43,823 nt of DNA from GCA-002840305 sp964394905 (GTDB lineage Bacteria; Patescibacteriota; Patescibacteriia; Patescibacteriales; UBA12465). Under the pieces are notes generated by a model. That model worked only from the letters and a program-made list of their open reading frames with translations. It made no database searches and was not told the DNA's origin. Below are positions 37,243 to 43,274 of the stretch, piece after piece. Made by a program: the position numbers and the translations under genes. Location of the stretch: positions 1-43,823 of the forward strand of contig CAYMZF010000003.1 of the NCBI GenBank assembly GCA_964394905.1. The letters run 5' to 3'. Within the stretch, counting starts at the first letter, position 1; each line of letters opens with the position of its first letter.

Positions 37243-38640
37243 TTAAAAAGAACCGTACAAAAGTTGTTTGATTGACTGAATATCTCGGTTTAATTTTTCA
37301 TCATCTTCTTTCTCCTTGTTTATTTTGTTATAGGCATGAATAGCGGTGGTGTGATCGCGACCGCCTAATTCATCACCAATAGTCGGATAAGAAGTTTTTA
37401 ATTCTTCTCTCATTATATATATAGAAATTTGTCTAGGAGTAACTAATTCTTTTTTTCTTTTTCCTCCAATTAAATCTTTTACACTAATATTATAAAATTG
37501 AGAAACAGTTTCTAAAACATCTTTAGGCGAAACCGGTTTAATTTGATTATTATTAGTTAAATCATTTAAAATACTTTTAACCACTTTTAATGTTGGTTTA
37601 ATATTGTGAAATTCGTGATAAGCCACTATTTTATTTAAAGCTCCTTCTAGCTCTCTAATATTGTTTTGAATACTATTAGCCACATAACTTAATATTTCTT
37701 CTTCAATTATATAGTTTTTTTCTTTGGCTTTTTTTTCTAGAATAGCTATTTTAGTTTCAACGTCGGGGCGACCGACATCAACTACCATACCGGATTCAAA
37801 ACGGGACATTAAACGTTTCTCAATGGCTGGAATGGCTTTAGGTGGTCGATCTGATGATAAAACTATTTGTTTATCCCCTTGTTGAAGTTCATTAAAAGTA
37901 TGAAAAAATTCTTCTTGGGTTCCGTCTTTTCCTCCCATAAATTGAACATCATCAACTAATAATAAATCAACGTTGCGATAAAGATTTTTAAATTCTTTAG
38001 CTTTTCCACTTTTTATGGAGTCAATATAATTATTAGTAAATTGTTCACTGGTTGTATATAAAACTTTTTTTCCGTTTTTTATTAATTCATTTCCTACGGC
38101 TTGAAGTAAATGAGTTTTTCCTAATCCTACACCGCCATAAACAAATAAAGGGTTATAAGCCTTACCGGGATTATTAACAATAGCTTGACAAGCGGCGTAA
38201 GCTAATTCGGTTGATTTTCCGACAATAAAAGTATTAAAAGAATATTTGGCGTTTAGTCCAAAACAACTTACATTTATTTTTACGTCACCGGAAGAGTTTA
38301 TTGGAGTGGCTACGTTATTATTTGTAGTGTTATTAACATTATTTATAATTTTTTCTTCTTTTTTTTCTGAGGTTTTTTCAACATTATCCTTTTTTAAATT
38401 TATTTGATATTCAATTTCATTAATTTTTTTATTAGTAATTTTTTCAATAGAACTTTTTATAGGTTTATAATATTTTTGTTCTAACCAACGTTTAGTAAAA
38501 TCATTCGGAACGGAAATTATAACATGACTATCTTTGATGGAATATATAAATGTATTTTTAAACCAAGTGATAAAATTAACCCTTGATATTCCCATTTCTA
38601 ATTCACCTAAAACAGCTTGCCAAATTTGATCATTATCCAT
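37243..38640 (-). CDS. dnaA: Chromosomal replication initiator DnaA
   Basis: DnaA binds boxes at the origin and opens DNA. Domain I is at about 1-80, a Asn/Glu/Lys-rich linker at 85-118 and the AAA+ domain with Walker A GGVGLGKT (169-176) and Walker B LLLVDDVQF (D230-D231). The C-terminal domain has the DnaA helix-turn-helix signature (GDELGGRDHTTAIHA). Its 465 residues are standard. The promoter at 38671-38699 lies beside DnaA-box-like sites, so autoregulation is plausible. Confidence 0.98.
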   Translation of the reverse strand: MDNDQIWQAVLGELEMGISRVNFITWFKNTFIYSIKDSHVIISVPNDFTKRWLEQKYYKPIKSSIEKITNKKINEIEYQINLKKDNVEKTSEKKEEKIINNVNNTTNNNVATPINSSGDVKINVSCFGLNAKYSFNTFIVGKSTELAYAACQAIVNNPGKAYNPLFVYGGVGLGKTHLLQAVGNELIKNGKKVLYTTSEQFTNNYIDSIKSGKAKEFKNLYRNVDLLLVDDVQFMGGKDGTQEEFFHTFNELQQGDKQIVLSSDRPPKAIPAIEKRLMSRFESGMVVDVGRPDVETKIAILEKKAKEKNYIIEEEILSYVANSIQNNIRELEGALNKIVAYHEFHNIKPTLKVVKSILNDLTNNNQIKPVSPKDVLETVSQFYNISVKDLIGGKRKKELVTPRQISIYIMREELKTSYPTIGDELGGRDHTTAIHAYNKINKEKEDDEKLNRDIQSIKQLLYGSF

Positions 38641-38670
38641 ATTTTTTTAACCTAATTTTTTAGTATTCTA

Positions 38671-38699
38671 ATTATAGTTTAAAAAACAAAATAAAACAA
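38671..38699 (-). promoter_or_regulatory. Probable dnaA promoter
   Basis: On minus, TTGTTT (38694-38699), 17 bases, then perfect TATAAT (38671-38676), 31 bases before the start codon. Confidence 0.5.
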
Positions 38700-38760
38700 T
38701 TTGGTTGTTGTTTACATCTTGTTTATAAACTGTGTAAAACTATAGTTTTGTAAAAAATAA

Positions 38761-38788
38761 AAAAAACAAGCTTAAGTTTGTTTTTTTT
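38761..38788 (+). terminator. Hairpin with T-run inside the dnaA upstream region
   Basis: CAAGC pairs with GTTTG, allowing a G-U pair, and the stem is extended by flanking A and T runs around a TTAA loop. No plus-strand gene ends just before it, so it might stop antisense transcripts or act as an origin structure. Confidence 0.35.
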
Positions 38789-38984
38789 GTTGTGGATATA
38801 TAAGAGTTAAAAAATGGTTTTAAAACACATAAAATCTAATAAGATTAGGACAAATTTGTTGTTTACAATCCGTTTTTTTTAAATAAGTATTATAAAACGA
38901 GTTTGGGCTTGTTTTTATATTACTAATATATTAAAAATTAATTTAAATTTATTAATTTAATTTTTATAGAACTAAAATAGTTAG

Positions 38985-39013
38985 TTGCGTTTTGAATTTT
39001 ATTGGTATATTAT
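38985..39013 (+). promoter_or_regulatory. Candidate promoter of the unknown gene at 39048
   Basis: TTGCGT (38985-38990), 17 bases, TATTAT (39008-39013). A second AT-rich -10 (TATAAT) overlaps just downstream, so the exact element is uncertain. Confidence 0.38.
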
Positions 39014-39047
39014 AATATTATAATAAAAAAATTTAATTTTAAAATTT

Positions 39048-39491
39048 ATGTTGTCGTTAGAAAATAAAATAAACCAAAAACAAAATAAAATGGATCAACA
39101 ACTTTTGTCTCTTATACAACTAGCTAAAATTAACAATGATGAAAGTTGGGAAAAAATTGACAGTCAGTTACCAATGATTTGTAATAATTCTGATGTTATT
39201 GATTGGGCTAGAAAGAATACAAAAAATCCTTCCAATAGTTTATGTGATTTGGCTGGAACAATATTTGAAGCTTCATCTATAGAATTTACAAATAATGATA
39301 TTAAGTTATTAGAAAAATTAATGGAAAATGAAGGATATCCGGGGTTTCGAGCTGCTTGTGCTCTAACAAAAAGATTAAATTTACCAATAGTTTTTTCAAT
39401 AAAAAATAAAATAAAAGAAAAATTAGAAAGTTTTATTGAAGACCCTGATGTAATGGAAATAGCAAATGAATATTTGAAAAAATTTGATTAG
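39048..39491 (+). CDS. Unknown soluble helical protein
   Basis: I do not recognise this 147-residue protein. It is predicted by eye to be mainly alpha-helical, without signal or membrane segments. Residues about 30-110 have a HEAT-like look (DVIDWARKN, NDIKLLEKLM, GFRAACALTKRL). The first Met is used; Met15 (MDQQLLSLIQ) is an alternative start. It stands alone on plus between dnaA and tRNA-Val, with its own candidate promoter and a terminator. Its place near the origin gives no firm clue to function. A protein-protein interaction role would be a guess. Confidence 0.65.
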   Translation: MLSLENKINQKQNKMDQQLLSLIQLAKINNDESWEKIDSQLPMICNNSDVIDWARKNTKNPSNSLCDLAGTIFEASSIEFTNNDIKLLEKLMENEGYPGFRAACALTKRLNLPIVFSIKNKIKEKLESFIEDPDVMEIANEYLKKFD

Positions 39492-39517
39492 TTTTTATTA
39501 ATATTAATAATATTTAT

Positions 39518-39553
39518 AAACAAAAAAACAGGTATCAACCTGCTTTTTTGTTT
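39518..39553. terminator. Bidirectional terminator between the unknown gene and tRNA-Val
   Basis: CAGGT pairs with ACCTG around ATCA, extended on both sides by A7 and T6 runs with one mismatch. It serves the plus-strand unknown gene and the minus-strand tRNA. Confidence 0.8.
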
Positions 39554-39559
39554 ATACTG

Positions 39560-39633
39560 TGGGCGCACAAGGACTCGAACCCTGGACCCCTTCGGTGTAA
39601 ACGAAGTGCTCTAGCCAGCTGAGCTATGCGCCC
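39560..39633 (-). tRNA. tRNA-Val (anticodon UAC)
   Basis: The minus strand folds as a full cloverleaf of 74 bases: acceptor GGGCGCA with TGCGCCC, D-arm GCTC/GAGC, anticodon stem CTTCG/CGAAG around TTTACAC, and T-arm with TTCGAGT. The loop centre TAC reads GUA and other Val codons. No CCA is encoded, so it must be added afterwards. It lies 48 bases past rplS and may share its transcript. Confidence 0.96.
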
Positions 39634-39681
39634 CCTTAAACAATATATCTTTTATATTAAATCAATATATTAAAAAAACTG

Positions 39682-40029
39682 TTATTTTTTTACAACCTTT
39701 TCTTTTAACTTTTTCTTGTATGTTCCTTTTAAAAAATAAAGTTTAGCTCTTCGTACTTTAGCTTCTTTCTTTATTTCAATCTTGGTAATAGTTGGTAAAT
39801 TTAATGGAAAAATTTTTTCAACCCCGATACCATCAGATGTTTTTCTAACGGTAATTGTTCCTCCTTTTTCGTTTCCGTGTTTTTTAGCAATAATAATACC
39901 TTCAAAATATTGAATTCTTTCTTTTTCTTCTCCTTTTGTATTTAGTTCTTTGATTTTTTGATAAACCCTAATAGTCATTCCCGGTTTTAATTCGGTGGTT
40001 TTACCATTTTTCTGTTGTATTTCGGCCAT
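39682..40029 (-). CDS. rplS: 50S ribosomal protein L19
   Basis: L19 sits at the interface of the ribosomal subunits. The 115-residue sequence matches the family over its length, with FEGIIIAKKHG, TVRKTSDGIGVEKIFPL and the C-terminal KVRRAKLYFLKG. The usual partners rpsP, rimM and trmD are missing; here it stands between a kinase-like gene and tRNA-Val. A TTGACA/TAAGAT promoter lies at 40079-40107 and a terminator-like hairpin falls in its leader. Confidence 0.97.
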   Translation of the reverse strand: MAEIQQKNGKTTELKPGMTIRVYQKIKELNTKGEEKERIQYFEGIIIAKKHGNEKGGTITVRKTSDGIGVEKIFPLNLPTITKIEIKKEAKVRRAKLYFLKGTYKKKLKEKVVKK

Positions 40030-40049
40030 ATTTTTTTAAATTAAAATTA

Positions 40050-40076
40050 AAAAACAAGACATCTTTTCTTGTTTTT
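40050..40076 (-). terminator. Terminator-like hairpin between the kinase gene and rplS
   Basis: On minus, AAAACAAGA pairs with TCTTGTTTT around a seven-base loop and continues into T-rich sequence. It can end the kinase transcript. Because the best rplS promoter is upstream of it, it could also be a leader attenuator. Confidence 0.6.
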
Positions 40077-40078
40077 AC

Positions 40079-40107
40079 ATCTTATATTTTTTTTTATTTT
40101 TTGTCAA
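40079..40107 (-). promoter_or_regulatory. Candidate rplS promoter overlapping the end of the kinase gene
   Basis: On minus, consensus TTGACA (40102-40107) is within the last codons of the kinase-like gene; 17 bases later comes TAAGAT (40079-40084). Transcription would start at the hairpin just downstream. Confidence 0.42.
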
Positions 40108-40672
40108 CATTATTTAATCTCTTTTCAATAACAGCTAAAAGTTGATCAAAAACTTCCTGAATACTTAAATGACTAGTATCTAAATAAAAATCATAATTAT
40201 CTTTATTATAAACATCAATTCCAAAATATTTTTTATATCTTTTTTTATCGCTATCTAGTCGTTTAGCCATACTTTCTTTAACCGCTTTAATTGAATTTAA
40301 ATTAATATCTTCGTTTCTATTATTGTTTTTATCTTTTTGTAAATGAGAAAAAACTCTTTCCGCTCCTACGTTTTTATCAACGTCTAAATAAATTTTAAAT
40401 GACTGAGGTATAAAGTACCAAGAAGTTCTGCCTTCAATAATAAAATTATCCTGGGTTTGTCCTAATTCTTTTTGATAATTATCAACCTCTAAATCGGTGG
40501 AGGGATCATCTTCTCCTAATTTATTATATTCAGCTAAGGTTAATCCTTTGTTTTTAGCGGCTTCCCTTCTTAATCCGCCCATATAATAATGAGGCCAATT
40601 TAATTTTTTAGCCAACATTTTAGCGATAGTACTTTTTCCGGAACCGTGAGTTCCTCCAATTGATATAATCAT
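40094..40672 (-). CDS. Cytidylate-kinase-like P-loop kinase
   Basis: This protein has an N-terminal P-loop GGTHGSGKST (6-15), an early YMGGLRREAA motif and FIIEGRTSW, as in the short archaeal-type cytidylate kinases. At 192 residues it is smaller than the common bacterial Cmk. It would phosphorylate CMP/dCMP or a related nucleotide, but other AAA_33-like kinases are possible. The gene lies upstream of rplS on the same strand with a terminator-like hairpin between. Confidence 0.75.
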   Translation of the reverse strand: MIISIGGTHGSGKSTIAKMLAKKLNWPHYYMGGLRREAAKNKGLTLAEYNKLGEDDPSTDLEVDNYQKELGQTQDNFIIEGRTSWYFIPQSFKIYLDVDKNVGAERVFSHLQKDKNNNRNEDINLNSIKAVKESMAKRLDSDKKRYKKYFGIDVYNKDNYDFYLDTSHLSIQEVFDQLLAVIEKRLNNVDKK

Positions 40673-40728
40673 AAAAAATTATTATTAACTTTATTATACT
40701 TTTTTATCAATAAAAAGTAAATATTTTT

Positions 40729-40757
40729 TTGTATTTTTGTTTTAAATATGGTATTAT
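40729..40757 (+). promoter_or_regulatory. Probable promoter of the small membrane protein at 40795
   Basis: TTGTAT (40729-40734), a 17-base spacer ending TGG, and TATTAT (40752-40757), an extended -10 arrangement like that of clpP. Confidence 0.5.
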
Positions 40758-40794
40758 TTATACAGGATAAATTTAATAAAATAAATTAATAACT

Positions 40795-41250
40795 ATGATT
40801 AATATTAAGGACAATAAAAAACTTGTTATTATTTTTTCGCTAATATTACTGGTTTTAATAGTGATTATAACATTTTTTATTTTTAAAAATAAAAATAAAG
40901 CCGATAATAATAACAATAATTTTACTAATAGTGTTGATGAAATATCAGATGATAGTTTATTAAAAAAAACTTCTTTTGAAGATAGAGAACTTTCTATAAA
41001 AGAATCTTTAGCTAAGAAGTTTAATGTTTCTTCTGATCAGATTTCCGTTTTTATAGGCAGAGAAAGTGAAAATCATATTAATGGAGCTTTTTTTATAGAA
41101 AATTTTTCCGGAACAGAATCTTTTAGCGGTTATTTTTTTGCCGTTCTTGAAGATACTATTAATGTTGTTTGGGCCGATAAGGGAACGGTTGATTGTTCAA
41201 TTATCACTTCATATAATTTCCCTACCGAAATGGCTCCAGAATGTTTTTAA
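40795..41250 (+). CDS. Conserved small anchored protein of Patescibacteria type
   Basis: Function is unknown. One N-terminal membrane helix (about 9-30) is followed by an Asn-rich linker (36-46) and an outward-facing domain (about 60-151). The ending WADKGTVDCSIITSYNFPTEMAPECF, given here as two pieces WADKGTVDCS and NFPTEMAPECF, resembles a domain I recall in many small Patescibacteria membrane proteins, with two conserved cysteines that could pair. It starts a plus-strand run just before rpmH but has its own promoter; rpmH has a separate one. Confidence 0.7.
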   Translation: MINIKDNKKLVIIFSLILLVLIVIITFFIFKNKNKADNNNNNFTNSVDEISDDSLLKKTSFEDRELSIKESLAKKFNVSSDQISVFIGRESENHINGAFFIENFSGTESFSGYFFAVLEDTINVVWADKGTVDCSIITSYNFPTEMAPECF

Positions 41251-41273
41251 TACTTAAAAACAAATTTTTTAAT

Positions 41274-41302
41274 TTGACAAAAGGAAATTATTAAAATATA
41301 AT
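41274..41302 (+). promoter_or_regulatory. Consensus sigma70 promoter of the rpmH operon
   Basis: TTGACA (41274-41279), exactly 17 bases, TATAAT (41297-41302): a perfect match to the bacterial housekeeping consensus. The leader before rpmH is about 85 bases and begins with an inverted repeat. Confidence 0.8.
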
Positions 41303-41306
41303 GAAT

Positions 41307-41325
41307 TTACGTTTATTATACGTAA
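41307..41325 (+). other. Inverted repeat at the rpmH transcription start
   Basis: TTACGT and ACGTAA are separated by seven bases and lie where transcription should begin. This could be an operator or an mRNA 5' hairpin. Confidence 0.35.
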
Positions 41326-41393
41326 TTATTTCAAAATAACTATTGTTTTTTTGTTTATTTTGTTAATAAAATTAATAATTTTTGTTTAATAAT

Positions 41394-41534
41394 ATGTCAA
41401 CCAAAAGAACCTTTCAACCCAGTTCTAAAAGAGCTAAAACTAAACATGGGTTTTTAAAAAGAATGCAAACTAAAGATGGTCAAGATGTTTTAAAAAGAAG
41501 ACGTGATCGAGGACGTAAGGTTTTAACTAAATAA
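41394..41534 (+). CDS. rpmH: 50S ribosomal protein L34
   Basis: This 46-residue, very basic protein reads MSTKRTFQPS at the start, then KRAKTKHGFLKRM and RRRDRGRKVLTK, which is the whole L34 family pattern. It is the first gene of the rpmH-rnpA-yidD-yidC operon that flanks dnaA in most bacteria. It has a perfect consensus promoter 92 bases upstream of the start codon. No Shine-Dalgarno sequence is visible before the ATG. Confidence 0.97.
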   Translation: MSTKRTFQPSSKRAKTKHGFLKRMQTKDGQDVLKRRRDRGRKVLTK

Positions 41535-41561
41535 TAATTAGTTAAAATTGAAATTTATAAA

Positions 41562-41906
41562 ATGCTTAAAAAAGAAAATCGTTTAAACAAGGTTAAAGAT
41601 ATAGAAAATGTTTTAAAAAATGGAAAAGCCTTTTATAGTGATTCGGTTGGAGTTAAAATTTTAAAAAATTCTTCTGATAATAATAGATTTTGTATTATAA
41701 TTTCCGCTAAGGTTAGCAAAAAATCAACAGATAGAAATAGAATAAGAAGACAAATTAAATTTATAATTTTAGAATCAGAACCCTTTTTTAAAAAAGGGTT
41801 TGATTGTTTAATAATTATAAAAAGAGATTTATCTTTAACAAAATTTTCTGAAATTAAAAATTTATTGGAATATCTTTTTAATAAAATTGGATTTTTTTCT
41901 AATTAA
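41562..41906 (+). CDS. rnpA: Ribonuclease P protein component
   Basis: RnpA assists the RNase P RNA in trimming tRNA 5' ends. The RNR signature is present as STDRNRIRRQIK (about 54-65), preceded by FCIIISAKVSKK. At 114 residues it is normal. The gene starts 27 bases after rpmH and is followed by yidD after 20 bases. The RNase P RNA gene is not in the window. Confidence 0.95.
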   Translation: MLKKENRLNKVKDIENVLKNGKAFYSDSVGVKILKNSSDNNRFCIIISAKVSKKSTDRNRIRRQIKFIILESEPFFKKGFDCLIIIKRDLSLTKFSEIKNLLEYLFNKIGFFSN

Positions 41907-41926
41907 ATTTATTAATATAATAAACA

Positions 41927-42190
41927 ATGGAAATAATATTTTTTTTAATTGATTTACCAAAAAAAATTGCTGTTTTTATTATTAAAGGATATCAAAAGAC
42001 AGTTTCTCCTGATCATGGTATTATAAAAAAAGCTTTTCCTTATGGTTGTTGCAGATATACCCCTACTTGCTCAGAATATGGTTTAGCGGCTATTGAAAAA
42101 TATGGGGTTATAAAAGGAGGAATAAAAACTATTTGGAGATTGCTTAGATGTAATCCTTTTAGTAAAGGCGGATATGACCCACTTAAATAA
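41927..42190 (+). CDS. yidD: Membrane protein insertion efficiency factor YidD
   Basis: YidD assists YidC-dependent insertion. The family pattern is full: IKGYQKTVSPDHG, CRYTPTCSEYGLAAIEKYG, then WRLLRCNPFSKGGYDP. An N-terminal amphipathic segment fits membrane association. The length (87) and the position between rnpA and yidC are standard. Confidence 0.95.
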   Translation: MEIIFFLIDLPKKIAVFIIKGYQKTVSPDHGIIKKAFPYGCCRYTPTCSEYGLAAIEKYGVIKGGIKTIWRLLRCNPFSKGGYDPLK

Positions 42191-42214
42191 TTTTTATAAT
42201 TTATATTTTATTTT

Positions 42215-42952
42215 ATGAATGGAATTTTTCAAACTCTTTTTTATCAACCGATATTAAATTTATTAGTTTTTTTATATAATACTTTTGGTGATTTAGGTAT
42301 TGCTATTATATTTTTAACTCTTTTTATAAAATTACTGTTATTTCCTTTAGCAAATAAATCAATTAAATATCAAAAATCAACTCAAGACTTACAACCTAAA
42401 ATTAATGAATTAAAAGAAAAATATAAAGATGACAAACAGGCCATGAGTGCCGCTCTAATGAATTTATATAAAGAAAACAAAGTTAATCCCTTTGCCTCTT
42501 GTTTGCCTATATTAATTCAACTTCCTTTTTTAATTGCAATTTTTAGAGTTTTTAAGGATGGTTTTGCACAAAATCATTTGGATTTATTATATCCTTTTAT
42601 AACCAATCCGGAAACTATAAATACAGTTTCTTTTGGAATACTTAATTTATCAAGCAAAAGCGTTATTTTAGCAATTTTGGCTGGTTTAGCTCAATTTTGG
42701 CAAACAAAAATGATAACAGTTAAAAAATCTGAAGTTAAAACCGAAGGGTCAAAAGATGAGGATATGTCGGCTATTATGACTAAACAAATGATGTATATTA
42801 TGCCCGTAGTTACGGTTATAATGGGTATAGGTTTTCCGGCTGGTTTAACTTTTTATTGGTTTTTAACTACATTATTTACAATAGCTCAACAAAAATTAAT
42901 ACTTAGTTCTAAAAGAGAAAAAAAAGAAAACGTTGTTAAGGTTATAAAATAA
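42215..42952 (+). CDS. yidC: Membrane protein insertase YidC (short Oxa1 type)
   Basis: YidC/Oxa1 inserts membrane proteins, alone or with SecYEG. At 245 residues it is the short form without the large periplasmic domain. About five helices are seen, with the cytoplasmic hairpin KINELKEKYKDDKQAM between the first two and PILIQLPFLIAIFRVF later. In the groove of the first conserved helix the usual Arg (TxxxR in SpoIIIJ and E. coli) is a Lys, K39 in FLTLFIKLLLFPL, which keeps the charge. It is the last gene of the rpmH operon. Confidence 0.95.
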   Translation: MNGIFQTLFYQPILNLLVFLYNTFGDLGIAIIFLTLFIKLLLFPLANKSIKYQKSTQDLQPKINELKEKYKDDKQAMSAALMNLYKENKVNPFASCLPILIQLPFLIAIFRVFKDGFAQNHLDLLYPFITNPETINTVSFGILNLSSKSVILAILAGLAQFWQTKMITVKKSEVKTEGSKDEDMSAIMTKQMMYIMPVVTVIMGIGFPAGLTFYWFLTTLFTIAQQKLILSSKREKKENVVKVIK

Positions 42953-42964
42953 AATATTAATTTC

Positions 42965-42988
42965 AAATTGTTCTACGTAGAACAATTT
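42965..42988. promoter_or_regulatory. parS-like palindrome, copy 1
   Basis: A perfect 24-base palindrome. Its core TGTTCTACGTAGAACA (42969-42984) has the form of ParB-binding parS sites: central ACGT and outer TGTT/AACA are kept, with two symmetric changes from TGTTCCACGTGGAACA. It is 12 bases past the yidC stop and precedes a separate terminator. Confidence 0.6.
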
Positions 42989-42996
42989 ATTGTTAT

Positions 42997-43028
42997 AAAA
43001 ATATCTCTAATTTAAAAGAGATATTTTT
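42997..43028 (+). terminator. Terminator of the rpmH-rnpA-yidD-yidC operon
   Basis: AAATATCTCT pairs with AGAGATATTT around an eight-base loop, and a T-run follows. Confidence 0.82.
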
Positions 43029-43150
43029 TTAGTATAAAAGGTGTTTATTGTCGGTTTTGATATAGTTTTGTATTATAGCATAAATTATAAAAAGTACAGA
43101 AATTTGTGGACAAACAAAATAATAAAAATAAATTAATTTGTTGTTTAGAT

Positions 43151-43180
43151 TATAAATTGTTCTACGTAGAACAATTTATA
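43151..43180. promoter_or_regulatory. parS-like palindrome, copy 2
   Basis: A perfect 30-base palindrome. It holds the same 16-base core TGTTCTACGTAGAACA (43158-43173) as copy 1, 189 bases away, with extra TATAA arms. There is no T-run beside it and no gene end, so a terminator is unlikely. Confidence 0.62.
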
Positions 43181-43224
43181 TTTTTTTATAGTATTTAATA
43201 TTATAAATAAAACAGTAAAATAAC

Positions 43225-43250
43225 AAAAAAACAAGAATTAACTTGTTTTT
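43225..43250 (-). terminator. Terminator of the diacylglycerol-kinase-like gene
   Basis: ACAAG and CTTGT, extended by A and T runs, pair around AATTAA just past the stop at 43275 on minus. Confidence 0.72.
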
Positions 43251-43274
43251 TGAAAGTAATTATATATTTATTTA

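Larger units (their letters stand above)
38641..39047. other. Intergenic region upstream of dnaA with box-like sites and a 12-base direct repeat (possible oriC)
   Basis: No gene is seen in these 407 bases. It contains 8/9 matches to TTATNCACA on minus at 38731-38739 (TTTTACACA) and 38791-38799 (ATATCCACA), a TTATAAACT at 38722-38730, and a repeated TTGTTGTTTACA at 38705-38716 and 38856-38867. A hairpin with a T-run lies at 38761-38788. With the dnaA-dnaN gap it forms the likely origin neighbourhood, but boundaries are not readable. Confidence 0.5.
42953..43274. other. Intergenic region after yidC with a parS-like pair and two terminators
   Basis: No gene is recognised in these 322 bases. They hold the two parS-like palindromes (listed separately), one terminator for each convergent gene and A/T-rich filler. 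Confidence 0.6.

Noticed and set aside
42965..42988. First palindrome as the yidC terminator
   Set aside because: It has no following T-run, recurs elsewhere without a gene end, and a clear terminator follows at 42997.
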